Of a stretch of DNA of 64,000 nt, positions 22,985-39,942 are shown piece after piece. The stretch lies in assembly GCF_963675165.1 (NCBI RefSeq), contig NC_087382.1:6372315-6436314 (forward strand), in the 5' to 3' direction. This DNA comes from Halichondria panicea (taxonomy: Eukaryota; Porifera; Demospongiae; Suberitida; Halichondriidae). The notes under the pieces were generated by a model. That model was not told the origin of the DNA and did no database searches. It worked only from the letters and a program-made list of their open reading frames with translations. Position numbers and translations under genes: made by a program. How positions within the stretch are numbered: the stretch's first letter is position 1; each line of letters opens with the position of its first letter.

Positions 22985-23637
22985 AAGTCATGTGTCTGTG
23001 TTCACAGCAACTGGCATAGTCTGGGGATAAATATTATTGTTCGATCATTTGAGGTGCAAGATTTTATAGGATCTGCCGTTTGTTACCACTGATTCTATTG
23101 CCGTTTACAGTCATACGACTATTTTTTTAACTGATTACGTCCAAGATCAAATCCTAATGTTTCCTGTTTAGCTTTTGTTTTGTCATTCATAGCCAAATCA
23201 ATTAATACACTGATAATTATTGTCGAGATAATAATTATATGTACGATACGTGTGTGAAATTCATGTGTAGTGAGAGTAGACTGTCGTTGTGACCAGGCCT
23301 TTAATAGCTTCATGACCTCATACGCAGGCCTGAGGAAGTTGGGGCGTGGAGACGAGGCTAACACCAGGCGTGTATGCATAATTATCTTCATTATTTTATT
23401 ACACAAGTAGATCTGTAGTCAAGTTTGCTCAATCACTGTATACATCATCATTCCTGCATGCATGTATTTGTGGTTTTAGATACCCACCTATATTTGCTAG
23501 ATCCACCCACATCGTGTGTGGTGGAAGGGTGGGGCTGCAGTGCATGCTGAGTATTTAATCAGTAAGATCTAGATCTACTCTCATCACTCTGACAGTGTCA
23601 ACTGGCTGTTCCTTAAGAACCATCTGATAAAGGAGAT

Positions 23638-26600
23638 ATGAATGTGCTGTTGCTACTACTCGGTGCTTTTGTCCTCATTGTGTGTCTGTGCTTCCTGGCA
23701 TTCACTGGCTATGTCTACCATGTCCACAACAAGTACTCCCACATCCCTACTCCTAAATACTCCAGGTTAGTACAACCCGCTTGTTTATACATAGATATAT
23801 CTACACTGGTATGGGAAAATTAGAGCTTATCCAATTTCACAATTTTATAGGTGCCAGGTACGTAGCAAAGTAGATCTAGATTATGATTAAACCAATCAAA
23901 ACAATATTTTGGTGACCACCTCCATCACAGGATGGGTGGGTACTTTCTATATACATTCTGATGCCATTTGGGGCCCTAAATATGACCATAGATAGTAGAT
24001 GATTAGCCTCGATTCCAGGCCGCGAAGAGAAAGGCGGCCTGGTATACCTTGTATGCGCATGCGCGTACATTACCCCAAAAAGGAGGTAATCCGTGTATTT
24101 GTGGATACTGTCAGTAAAATAAACCGTATACATGTACTTAATTTGTATTCTGAAGTTCATAGAACTTATTTAGAAGTATTTGTGCAAAGATGTCTTACAC
24201 CCTTTATTGTATCAAGCCAAGTCTCTACTTAACGACACCCTACACTGTAAGGCTACAGATGTTATAGGAAAGTCATGATGTGTTCCTGTGGGTCTCCTGA
24301 TGAGGCTGTGCATGGTAATATGGACCAGGCAAGTCTTCTGCTACCAAATCTTGCCTTTATGTTCGACAAGATCACTCCTGAAAGCTTTTAATAAGCTTTA
24401 ACTCGACACTCAGGAAGTTATTCACTCATCTATATACTGATGTATTAAAGAGTCCACCACTCTTCCTAGCTGGCAGCTCTAGCTGTCTGGGAGGCCTTCT
24501 TGAACTGTCTCTTTGATAAACAGAGCTAGAAGAACAACACTGCTGCAGCATAATTATTCTACTTTGATTAGTGTCTCTGAAAGCTGCCATTGTGGTCACT
24601 TTGTCATACGTATTCTTAACTTTGTCTGTTTTTTTTCAACTTGTATGATGAAATTGCTGTCAATTATTTCACGCATGTACATACAAAGTATACCAGGCCG
24701 CCTTTCCCTGGAATCGAGGCTAGTAGATGATATGACACACTACGTACGTACCCTACATGATTATAAGTACATACTTTAATAAGTTTTTACTTACAATCCA
24801 CAGCTTCTACAAGGGCCACATGCAACAAATGATCGATTCTCAGAAAGGAGACGAGGAAGTGTTTGTTCTCGATCTGTTCTTCAAATGGTGTGTCAACCAT
24901 AATCTAAAGCTATAGTCTAGCTACTTGTATTGATTTTGCTTCTCTCCAGGTACCAAGAGACTGACTCAAAAGTTTATGTCATTTTTTTCTTTTGGAAAGC
25001 TTTTGTTGTTGTCATTGATCCGAGTTATACCAAGGTAATTATGAACGTACGTGCCATGTTAGTATCAATCATTAATGGTTTTATTAGGAAATTATTGTGC
25101 AAGTGAAGAACAACAAGCCAAAGGATCAGGCCGACCTCGTAAACCAATTGTTTGGAGAAAGGTGATTAGCCTATCTGTCTACAACATCTCGATCGATGCT
25201 AATGGCCTATACTGTTTGCTTTTTCCTCTGCAGGTTTTTAGGTAATGGTCTCGTATCTGTTCCTGACTATGACACTTGGAAGCCAAGGAGAAAGCTCTAT
25301 GATCCAGCTTTCAATAAAAGGTTAGAGTCCGTGAAGTGTTAATGTTACCAGATTGTATTGCTTACAGCTACCTGAAGAGTCTACTGCCATCCTTCAACAA
25401 GTGTGTGGATGTGTTGCTGGATAGTATTAGACCATTGGCTGACGGGGAAACAGATGTTCCCATGAAGCAACACCTTGCAGAATGTACACTCTATGTCATC
25501 AGCAAAGTGAGTAGTCTCGTACACTATTGCATCACCTTTGGGTCAATGGTTCGAATTTTGCTGCTGTATTTCCAGGGATGCAGTGTTAATTCAGCATGTA
25601 CATGTACGCTATTGCATCACCTTAGGGTCAATGGTACATCAAGGTGTTTCACGTAACAATAATCACCCAGGAAGTATACAAATGAGTGTTCCATAAACAG
25701 GAAAGGGTAGAAAACTTGAAAGTGAAGAAAAACACAGCCATAGAAATACCGGCTAGAGATATTGACAACTGAACATGCTAACAGTAGACTGATCGAGCTA
25801 CCAAGTATACAAATACAGTGATGATATAACATACGTCATGCTCTTTTGCTGTACATGCAGCCCTTGTACTATACATACCTGCTGTTAGATTACTAAAGTA
25901 CATAAATTCATGTCATTATTTGTGTGAGGCGTATAATAATAATATGAGATCTAGTCTTATATGATTAGTCTTAGTCGTTCATCAATGGTAGAATGTTAGC
26001 CCTCCAGCTTTGTGCATTGTACTAAACAGTGAACACGTATGATAGTGTATTCAAAGTACCATGCATATTATAGCGGGTATATTTCGAGAGTATAAACTTT
26101 CGCGGATTTAATTTTCGCGGAATAGCAGCCTTTCTGCAGCATGCATGCATGCGATATTAAATCCGTGGGTATAAATGTTTGCGATACATGCTTGATTAGC
26201 GAAAACAGCGAACATTTATACCTTCAAAATATACATGCTATACGGTAGTCTGTAGAATTCCTCGTGAAACATTGTTTGGTCTTCATTTTCAGGTTGCTTT
26301 TGGCTCAGACTTTTCTGATCAGTGGGATGACAAGTCACTTGGTCTGAAACGAGCCAAGGGAACAGGAAAACTGACATTTCTAATATCAAATGTTTTCAAA
26401 GGACTCATGAAGAGACAGAAGTCACCTTTCTTTCAGGTATAACTGCCATCACAACATACAGGAACCTTAGCACAAAATCAGTTCAGTTACATTTTAGTCA
26501 CCTTTATAATTAGCGACCGCTTTGCATTTAAGCTGCACATAGGTAAAATCATGCACTACTGGTAAAATTCATCGAAGCCCTATTTTCCAATGGGGCGCAC

Positions 26601-28662
26601 CTGCATGTTCCTGTACTCCTTACATTCATAATTGTGTTGTTGTCAGTACTTACTCTTCTCGGTTCATTTCACTGACTGTAATTATTGGCTGCAATGGTAC
26701 GAGTTTGTTCGCTCTCCCCACAGTATATTCACCCTTTTGAGGCTGAGGCGTACAGAGAGACAGTGAGGGCCATCAGGACCATTGGTAGAGACTGCATCAA
26801 GAAGAGGATAGCCATGGTGGAGAGAGGAGTGGAGGTACCCAACGATATACTCACACATATCCTCGGGCTAGCCTGTGAGTTCAAGCAAATAATAATAGTC
26901 CAAACAAAACATTTTCTCACTCAGCTGATTTAATTGATTAGGGATGTCCTTAATTGAATAGAAATGGTGCAATATAGAGTGTCCCTTATTGAGAGGTTGT
27001 CCCTTTAATTGACAAGTAAGCATTCACATAATAGTCTGTGCATGCCCTATGCCTGAGAAACTCTTTTAGGTTTCGTGTCTATTCGTAATTCTCTCTGAAT
27101 TCCATCCTTACGTTAAGTATTACAAATGTATAGAGAACAGGAGAGTGTGTGATTCGACTATGTCAAGCACACAATGTATGGGTATAGATACTTTCAATGT
27201 ATATCAATGTGTAAATGTGTCAGCACAAATACAAGTACTCAATGTACTATTTTTTCAGCTACTAAAGAGACTGTAAGTATTGAGGACCTAGTGGACGACT
27301 TTGCTACCTTCTACATTGCTGGTAAGCTATTATAAATACTATTTGTGTATTCTTGCAGTCAGTTGTGTAGTCCCTCTCAATTCTTACATATTATTTCCCA
27401 ACAGGACAAGAGACAACTGGTAACCTTCTCACGTTCGCTGTAGCCCAGCTCCATCTACACCCGGACATTCTGGCTAGGTACATTGTACACATGCATGTGA
27501 TGTGTGATATACATAATTGTGTACATGTACTTGCACTCCGTGTTCATGTGACTCCCACAGAGTACAAATGGAGGTTGATGATGTGCTTGGCACTAAAGCA
27601 GAAGTCACTGGAGAAGACCTTGAAAGGCTTCAATACACAGAACAGGTAAGAATTGCATTGCGTTAAGACGTGCTTTTCGATTTTGTTCTTTTATACGTAA
27701 TTGCTGCTACATATTATTTGTATAAATTGTTTTCAAAAAGCTGTTAAATTTTCTCAGGTTCTTTTAGAGACATTGCGAATGCATCCACCAGTAGGCGGAA
27801 TCACAAAAGAACTATGTACTGATACCACCCTGGGTGACATCACACTTCCTGCTGGAACTATGGTCTTTGTACGTTATGTTTTGATATTTTGTTTATGCTA
27901 GATGCCATGATCCCATGATGTACATGTACATGTACACACTTGCAGATGGGCACCATATTGTCTTCTCAAATGCCCGAGTATTTTGATGATCCAGACATTT
28001 TCAATCCAAGCAGATTTGACCAGGAAAACAAACAGTAAGTGAACATTGAGTTGCATGTACGTGTATATATTCAAGTTACTGAGGGCTCTTGTTCAATCCC
28101 AGACCCAGTTCTTTCGTCTACTTTCCATTTGGACTTGGTCATCGCGCATGCATTGGAAAACACTTTGCAATGGTATGTCCAAACTGCAGAATTCTCTGAA
28201 TATAAGGGACACTTCTGCCTCTGTTTTTCAACATTTTAATGACTTTGCTTTGACCTTTCACAAATATTGTTCTTTCCTACTAAGTCTCTGAATGGGGAAA
28301 ACCATCTACAAAGGGAAAATTCCCCACAAATTCCCCACCCTCTGTAGTAAAAAGTGTCCCGAATTCAGAGGCTCACTGTATAATAGTGTATAGACTAAAA
28401 ACCCCTCCCTCATTTGCCGAGGCTACCCTTTCGTTGACTATAGCTATATAATTACCGTATAGCTGGAACATTTGGTGTGTGTTTTGGTAATTTGGCAGAT
28501 TTTACCAAAGATCACCAAAGTTTTCCGGTGGACACAACATCATTGCTATACATGTAGTATATATAGCCACGCCTGAGACGCCAAATTAAAAACCGCCAAG
28601 TCGGTTCAAATGGCTCACTCGCCAAATATAGTTATATTAAATTATTGATATATCCATCTACG

Positions 28663-28705
<43 letters not shown>

Positions 28706-28876
28706 TTATCTATCTATCTGTCCGTCTGTCCACAGATGGAGGCCAAGATGATCCTTGCTAGATTGATCCAGACGTTCAAGCTCACCCTTCCCGAGAACTA
28801 CAAGCTGGTTGTCGTTAGCCGTGGCACCCTTCAGCCCAAAGATGACGTCCCGTGTAAAGTAGAGCTACGACTATAA
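23638..28876 (+). CDS. Cytochrome P450, CYP46-like
   Basis: Fifteen exons joined by GT-AG introns give about 507 residues: 23638-23765, 24804-24887, 24950-25034, 25090-~25162, 25234-25320, 25368-25506, 26293-26436, 26724-26874, 27259-27321, 27405-27477, 27561-27645, 27758-27868, 27946-28034, 28103-28172, 28736-28876. An N-terminal hydrophobic anchor (VLLLLLGAFVLIVCLCFLAF) suggests the endoplasmic reticulum. P450 signatures are all present: I-helix AGQETTGN (about residue 317), ExxR ETLR (about 375), FNPSRF, and haem loop FPFGLGHRACIG with Cys about 454. Phrases such as GERFLGNGLVSVPDYDTW and GTLQPKDDVPC resemble cholesterol 24-hydroxylase (CYP46). The family placement is by recognition and the substrate is unknown; a sterol or other lipid is the reasonable guess. 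Introns 1 and 6 hold transposons; the last intron ends in a TATC microsatellite. Confidence 0.85.
24004..24722. mobile_element. 719-bp element with TAGCCTCGAT ends and 9-bp target duplication
   Basis: The ends are TAGCCTCGATTCCAGG (24004) and its inverse, CCTGGAATCGAGGCTA (24722), with inverted homology running about 35-45 bp inward (GGCGGCCTGGTATAC). GTAGATGAT occurs directly on both sides (23995-24003 and 24723-24731), an exact 9-bp target-site duplication. It lies in P450 intron 1 and encodes no transposase. The duplication length fits Mutator-type transposition. Confidence 0.85.
26069..26247. mobile_element. MITE, TATAGCGGGTATATTTCGAG family (P450 intron 6)
   Basis: Ends TATAGCGGGTATATTTCGAG and its inverse GAAATATA...CTATACGGTA-type terminus. 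Subterminal GCGAACATTTATACC and a GCATGC palindrome are shared with copies at 30737-30944 and 63242-63400. Confidence 0.7.
28663..28719. repeat. (TATC)n microsatellite beside a splice acceptor
   Basis: About a dozen TATC units end 16 bp before the AG of P450 exon 15 (28735), so the repeat serves as part of the pyrimidine-rich tract. Confidence 0.9.
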
Positions 28877-29132
28877 TTATGAACACTTCACCAACACTGA
28901 GTTACTTAATTCCTTAACATTATATACCTGTTTTAAACATATTGCATGCTTTTTTCTATACGTACCTCCTCCGATATAATATAACATAATTATATACTTT
29001 GCTGCATATTATAATTATATAATTAATATAGTAGTGTTCAATCATAGATTAAAGATTCAATGCACACTTAATTATTGATCGTACAGTCATAATGCATAAT
29101 ATTATTTTAGGGAATATAAATATTCATAACAT

Positions 29133-29322
29133 ACCGTATATGCTCGATCAGAGGCCGCTCTTGTATAAAGGCCGCACTCAAATAGTAGCCTCCCTTGCTA
29201 GCAAAATGAAACATTTAGTAGCCGCTCTCAAATAGTAGCCTCAGTGAACTTTGACTCTAGCATTTCTGCACGTGGCAGCATAGATAATAGAGACGCGGCT
29301 CCTGATCAAGCATTATACGGTA
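29133..29322. mobile_element. MITE, ACCGTATA ends
   Basis: ACCGTATATGCTCGATCAGA at 29133-29152 is inverted at about 29293-29322 (CTCCTGATCAAGCATTATAC, then GGTA). Interior repeats of CAAATAGTAGCCTC; no ORF. It lies between the convergent P450 and cathepsin genes. Confidence 0.7.
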
Positions 29323-29450
29323 ATGCAAAAAGTTTTTATTTTACACTAATTAATCATGTATATATCACACTTAACTAATTCAATGTCCATAACAATTATT
29401 ATGTATATATAAAGTTTCTCAAGTTCATGTTGTCGTAGCAACCACACAAG

Positions 29451-33541
<4,091 letters not shown>

Positions 33542-34439
33542 TCTGACAGATGAGCTCAGTTAACTTAATAAATGCTGTGGAATAGTGAGAACAATAATTA
33601 TGTTGTAGATCTACTACAAGATAAAGATTAGAGCAGAAAATTGACAAATCACTTCAGCACAAGAATGAGTTGAGTATAAAACATTATGCAGTGTACATGC
33701 ATATATGCATAACCACAAAATGCGAACACAAACAGACTCACCGGAGAGAAAAACAGAAAGCGTTTCTACATTTGCAGAAGAATCAAGTCACATGTCAACC
33801 ATCACATGATGGTAATTAGATCTATGCCTAGTGTGCGCATGCGCAAGTGATGTTATCTTGTGTCATGGATCTGTTGAGAAGTGTTATATAGAGAGCCTAA
33901 GAGGGATTGCTCGAGCTAGGGGCTGCATATAAATATGTATATATGTGCTTGCCTGATTTTTATACATTTGGTGCTTTTCTATCATGCAGCCCTTAATTCT
34001 CCAGTGAGTTTAATTTATATTCTATATGTCCCTCATGCAGACCATAGTTGCACATGCATGATCACTATTAGTCAATAATTGGCAAACACTTTTTATCTAT
34101 AAATATAATTACACAGGGTACAATGTCAATCAAAGGGAGAGGCTAATTTAAGGAATGTGATTCAGTAGAGAATGTTTTCGCTCAAAGTTCAGAAGCAAAA
34201 TGTTGCATCAGTGTTAGAATAAGGAAGACTTGCTCACACATTGGGGTGGTACTGGCGAACGCTGTGTGTGTGTGTGTGTTGAGAGAAGGAAAGTAATTTA
34301 TGTGCTATGTACAGAAGTGATAATTAGCTTTTACAGTATTTTAATTAACATGATTTCAAGTTCCATAGTCCGTACTTCCTTACACAAGTATAAGCCAGGG
34401 CACTGAAATTACTCACATAACCTGACCTATTCCAATAAT

Positions 34440-37400
34440 TCATGCAGCCCACCTGTTCTGCATGAGTTGCTGGGCTATCTGAATTCCCTGACTGGAGCCC
34501 ATTATGCTGATTATCCTCTCACTGGTACCAGGAGTGGGAGGATTGAGTGTGATCTCACATGAGGACTGGGCCTTTATACCAGCTAGTCGAGAGCCATTAG
34601 GACCAAGAATTGCATCAGTGAACTGTGTGTGTGTGTGTGTGAGGGGGGGGGGTTACTGACAGGAACATGGACTAGCCTTCACTTAAGGCTGTGAATGACT
34701 GACTTGATTTTATGAGATATTTAAACATTTCACTGTAGGGCTCGTTGTTCTTTACTCACTTAAATAAGGTTCACATACATGTACAAGATTTATATTCCAC
34801 ACACCTCCAAGGGAATGGTGACCTGCTGAGAAGACTGCTGCACGAGGGGAACAGGGGGGGTGGCCATGTGTGATGGGGGAGGGGCTGTAAACTGATGAAC
34901 AGGTGCGTTTGGATGCACTTGGGGGGCATATCTGCTGGGAAGAAACAACATGTAAATGTGCATGGTCACAAAAACAAAATTAATGCAGTCCACACAAAAT
35001 AGTATAGGTATGTGTATACTGACTGTGGTTGCTGTGGCACAGGTGGGGGGTTTGACTGTGGTGGATAGGTGCTAGTAGGAGCACCATAGCCCACCCTCGG
35101 GGGGTACCCTACAGAATTGGGGGGAGGCATAGTCGGAGGAACTTGTTGTGGAACCTGGGAGGGGATATACATCACTAAGTGCTAATCCTAAAAGGTTAGG
35201 CAACAATTTAGGTGCAAAACTGCAACGATGAACACACATTAATATTGACTCCATAATTGCATAGTATGTACGTACTGTACAGTACTACGATACTGTCCTA
35301 ATTAATTAATGGACTTGACATGTACTGCACAATCATAGACTCACCAATGGAGCGGCACGTGGTGTGGGGTTAGGCATTGTAGGAGGTGCGTTGTTGTACT
35401 GAGACCGGGGTACACCAGGACCAGGGCCACCAATTGCAGAACCGGGGCCACCCATTGCAGGACCAGGGCCACCCATAACAGGACCAGGGCCACCCATGGC
35501 AGGACCAGGACCACCCATTACAGGACGAGGCCCACCCATTGCAGGACCAGGACCACCACCCATTGCAGGACGAGGGCCACCCATTGTAGGACCAGGGCCA
35601 GGAGGTTTGAACGCACTGTGTAAAATTAATGCACAGTGCTAACACGTACATGAAGGCACTGACTAAAATAAAATTCATGACAACTCAATCACATGTGCGA
35701 TACACATTCTGCTTAAAAGCACAACAACAATAACAACAACATACGGTGGTGGTGGGTTGAAGGGTGGTGGTCCTCCGCGACCTCTCGGAGCAAATCCTCG
35801 TCCTCGACCCCTGTACAAGTAACAGAGAGACACACACAATGAATCATGCATGAATCTTACGACAACTTGTACTTGACACCCAAAAAACACACATGTATAA
35901 ATATGTGGATTTCTCCTCCCTGCTTACCTGAACCCTCCCCTGCCTCTTGGCCCGCCACGACCACCTCTGAAGTCATTGAAGAATGCCGGTGATTGGAAGT
36001 CTCCCCCAGCACCCGGCTCATACAGGTAAATAGGCTCTCGAGACTCCTTCTGCAGATCGTACAACTGTGCCGTATTGTTTCGAAGATAAAAATCTTGCAT
36101 ACATTTTTACCATTCAATCTGACAGAATTGTGATGTCAATATACAAGCACTGGTATCAAAGCCAGCATAAAAACTGCTCGAAAACATTGCAGTAATACAT
36201 AAATTAGTAACTGACGCAAACTATTGTTCACGTGAGTGGAGATAAAGGACACACAAATACCTGCTAGTTACTATAAGTATGTATACGATGCAACATGGTA
36301 GCAATATTCCACGTACACCGGGAAGTTTTCGTGGTGCAAAATTTCGCGTTTTTTCGAGGGCAGAGCAGCTAACGCGAAAATACCACACACTAGTATTTCA
36401 CATGCAAAGCTATTGGTAGGTGTGGTTTCCTGGCATTGAACTGCGAATATTATAGAACCCACGAAAATTTCCTGCTATGTGGTATCAGGTACCATATTGA
36501 CACACCAACTACTGTACTTGCGGTACATAGTTACAGCAGCTTAGTGCTTTGCTACACTACACCACACCCACTTGTACATGTAGGATCCACCCACCTTACT
36601 GATGTCATCCAGGAATGAGCGAGCACACTCGCACACTTGATCCACCTCCCCCGTCACTTGAATACTGCGCTCATTGGATCCTGGCATAGGCTCTGAGAAT
36701 ATCTTGATGGTGGCAGTCACTCTCTGCATGGTGTGTGTATTGGGAGATAGAGAAAGCGGTTGGAGGTGTATGTACAGCACAAATAATCGGTAAAAAGACA
36801 CGTTACATTTAGAGAAATGTATCCAACGTTTACATGTGCACACACACTACGTCACCATAATGGCGTTTATACGAACTAGGATAGCTTTGATCTTCAGTTT
36901 CCTGTTCATGCTACATGTATGTACATTATACGTACACATGAACGTTAACATGTACTGTACAGCAGGACAAAACCAAAGGGTAAACTGTACAGTAATTTAC
37001 TTGATAGTGCATGCAAATCTACATGGTAACGTGCAAGCATCTATATAGTAAGGACCAAACACACGAGTCTTACCCTCCGCAGCTCGTTGATCTTGGAGCC
37101 CCCCGTGCCAATAAGAGTACCCATGAATGGCTGGGGAATGAGTATCTGTGTCTCTCTCTCACTACTACGAGAGCCCTCCTGTGAAATAGGCATGGGTGAG
37201 AACACAAACAACACTGCACAATTACAGTAGGCTACTGGTTCAGTAGGTATACTGAAAATTAGAGTACCTACATGTATGGCCCCGCACAAATAAATGGTTG
37301 TACATGTAATCATTGTTATAAGAGGTTAGAATTATGATCTGCTAGCTCTGGAAACACTTACACATAAAAGGAGATATCTCGTCAAAACTTACAGTACATG

Positions 37401-39509
37401 TACCACTATTGATTATAACAATTAGTTAAGAAACACAGAGAAATTGGAGATCAAGCGTGACAATTGTATACATGTACGAAACAAAACCTGTTCTGGCAGT
37501 ATCTTGAGAACTTCTCCGAGGACACTCACACAGTGTTCAATCTCACCCATGACAGTGAGCACCCTACAAACGCAAGCACACAGTCACACCACACACACCC
37601 ATCACAACAACGACCACACAGAGGGTCATGCATTCCAATACGGTCACATGCCTTGCACATGCACGGGTAGAACACAATACATAGTGATGAGCCATGCATG
37701 CAGGGTTCTCCCCATATAAAAAAATCTTGCCGCCATAAGTACATGTACATGTACATGTATAGCAAAATAAAACAAAACATGAAACGTGATGAATCCGCAA
37801 ATAATGTATCTCTTCTATTATGAGGGAGAACCCTGACATACATTACACCTACAGTATAAAATAATTAGAATGGACTAGGGTACATGGTAATGGATGCTAT
37901 TTCCATGGTAACTGTTTCCAAGGGGACATACCGCTCGGGCGACCCTGATGTGTCAGGTAACATCACATGACAATCAAACTGGACGGGGGCAGGACGTGGG
38001 AGGGAGGCATTGAATGGCAGGGACAGGACAATAAAGACACAGGTTAGTAAAACAGGTCAGCGAAACATTGGACAGAATTTAGACAGGTCAGCAAAATTTA
38101 CAGTCAAAAATAAGTAATTATTATTGCAAAATACTGTACGTGTACAATGTTGTACTTACCGCTCAATTTCTCTACGTTTTAATGCGTAATTGTAAGGATA
38201 CAAAATTAACACATGGTGGCAACATAGAACAATTGTAAGTTTGAGTTACATGTATACTGGGTAGTACCAATGACATTTGTATTATGAGAGAAAGTCCAAG
38301 AATTGCATAAACTGTACAGTACAACTGCAGCCACACAAGACAGGCAAATTGGCAGACTTACCTCCCTACGCAGCCTCTTGATGGTGTCTCCACCCTGTAG
38401 TCAGGAAGAAAGGTGCAATTATAATTGCAGTGCTACAAACATAATTACAATCATGACCATAAAATTATGTTTTTTCGACAACTGTAGTGCTTTGAAAACA
38501 GTTAAACTTTAACGACACGATTTTCAAAGAGACTAAAATACCGATTAAATGTGGGAGCGACATTATAGCCATTCGCATAAAAATTAATAGCATCATTAAT
38601 TTGTTTCTCTTTCACCACCACACATGTACATGTACCTTCCCAATGATTCCTCCTGCGTCTCTGTTTCTTACGAGAAGTCTGAGTGTTGCAGGTGGTTTCT
38701 CAGTACGGGGTTTCTTCAAGTCACCATGGACACTATCACCTTGGTAGCCATCTTCACTTGAACGTTTTCTATCATCTGAACATTGTATATAATTATGATG
38801 AATACGTGCATGCAACTATCAGATACATGTACGTAGAACCTCGATTATCCGGACACATTGATTCCAGAGGCACGACAGATAATCGAATAGATACACCATG
38901 CCTTGATCTACCCACCTATTTGTGCAATTTAGTGCACGTGGGGGTCAGCGCATGCGCAGAAGATATACTAGCCTCGATTACAGGCCGCACTGAAGATGGG
39001 CCTGGTATCGACTGTTTGCGCATGCACCACATATGCTTAGTAAAATAATAACATCACAACAAACGGAAGTGGATAGAATAAAGTAGATAGAAGTTCGATT
39101 GTGAAGGTTTCTAGCCTGTCTGATAGCATTCTAATAGCTACCCTTAGCCTGCTATGTTAACAAAAGACTCACAGCCTGCAACAGTGTGGATGACAATCGT
39201 CTGAATGGAGGGAAGGCTGACAATAGCCTATGGATAGGCCATGTCCATCTGATACTAACCTAAGTGTAGATGTCACTCTATCAGAAAGAAATAGCTGCTG
39301 CAACCAAACATACAGCTCTGTCTCTAGCTAGCTAGCTATACAGCTTTAATATTATGTATTTGTATTCTTTGTCTGTACAGGATATTTTTCTGGTAAAATT
39401 TCAATTTAATGGGAAACTTTACAGAGAAATTATCCAATAATTTTGCGCATGCACAAGCGGTCAGTGAGGCTTTGTGAAGGAGGCTAAAGATATACATACC
39501 TATTACCAT
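34440..39509 (-). CDS. HNRNPK-like: hnRNP K-like KH-domain RNA-binding protein
   Basis: Thirteen exons: 39500-39509, 38636-38775, 38362-38394, 37932-37978, 37488-37563, 37074-37178, 36595-36723, 35928-36064, 35745-35810, 35345-35615, 35024-35154, 34805-34934, 34440-34622. The sum is 1458 nt, 485 residues; human hnRNP K is similar in size. Layout: basic KRSSEDGY leader; KH1 ([11 protein letters not shown] then [12 protein letters not shown]); KH2 ([20 protein letters not shown]); RGG box ([18 protein letters not shown]); a PAMGG/GPG repeat; Pro/Gln-rich region; C-terminal KH3 ([25 protein letters not shown]). This order, with KH1-KH2 together and KH3 at the end after an RGG/Pro-rich insert, is specific to hnRNP K. 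Expected roles are RNA processing and poly-C binding. KH3 has GPNG in the GxxG loop where a basic residue is usual. Exon 12 has tandem acceptors (CAGCAG). The 10-nt first coding exon is the least certain part. Confidence 0.85.
35390..35600. repeat. In-frame Gly/Pro/Met repeat in hnRNP K-like exon 10
   Basis: A 24-bp unit encoding roughly GPGPAMGG occurs about eight times on the minus strand, with R/G and A/V/S substitutions. The unit is a multiple of three and lies in the linker between the RGG box and KH3. Confidence 0.8.
36312..36485. mobile_element. MITE-like repeat (hnRNP K-like intron)
   Basis: GGGAAGTTTTCGTGG near the left is inverted at the right (CCACGAAAATTTCC). The core matches 7938-8109 in reverse complement. 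Confidence 0.6.
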
Positions 39510-39616
39510 GCTGTGTCCATGGTAACAGCTGTTAATTGCGTATGCGTATCAAGGGACACGCCCATTTTTAGAGAAAATTGTTAAGCAAGTTTATACCTCA
39601 CACTCACCACTAATCG

Positions 39617-39679
39617 ATCTCATTGGTCAACAGCATATGATACATGTTACATGTATCATACGCTGTTGACCAATGAGAT
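39617..39679. repeat. 63-bp near-perfect palindrome
   Basis: 31-bp arms starting ATCTCATTGGTCAACAGC meet at ACATGT/ACATGT with a single mismatch and almost no loop. It lies about 110 bp upstream of the hnRNP K-like start codon, in or near its promoter. Confidence 0.8.
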
Positions 39680-39942
39680 TATGATATACATAGAAAACTA
39701 ACATACTGCAGAGCTAGCAACTCGATCCAGTAATGCACAACATAAATCGAGGCACGCAGAGCTACATCTAATTAGATGCGACACTTGGACTTCAACATAA
39801 CTTTTCAACCTACAAAAAAAGCAACCTCTGGCTTCGTAAGTGTCATTTTAAATAAAATATTTGCCAACTTTGAAGCCACTGTAATACTGTAATTAGCGGG
39901 GGGGGGGGGGGGTACATTAATAGTAGGTTAGCTAGCTAGCTA

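Noticed and set aside
35370-35678. Trp/Ser/Cys-rich 102-codon minus ORF
   Set aside because: Shadow frame of the hnRNP K-like Gly/Pro/Met repeat.
38160-38171. 12-nt microexon in the hnRNP K-like gene (AG...GT bounded)
   Set aside because: It would place a TGA in frame. Skipping it joins REF-DCHV correctly and matches the KH1 spacing.
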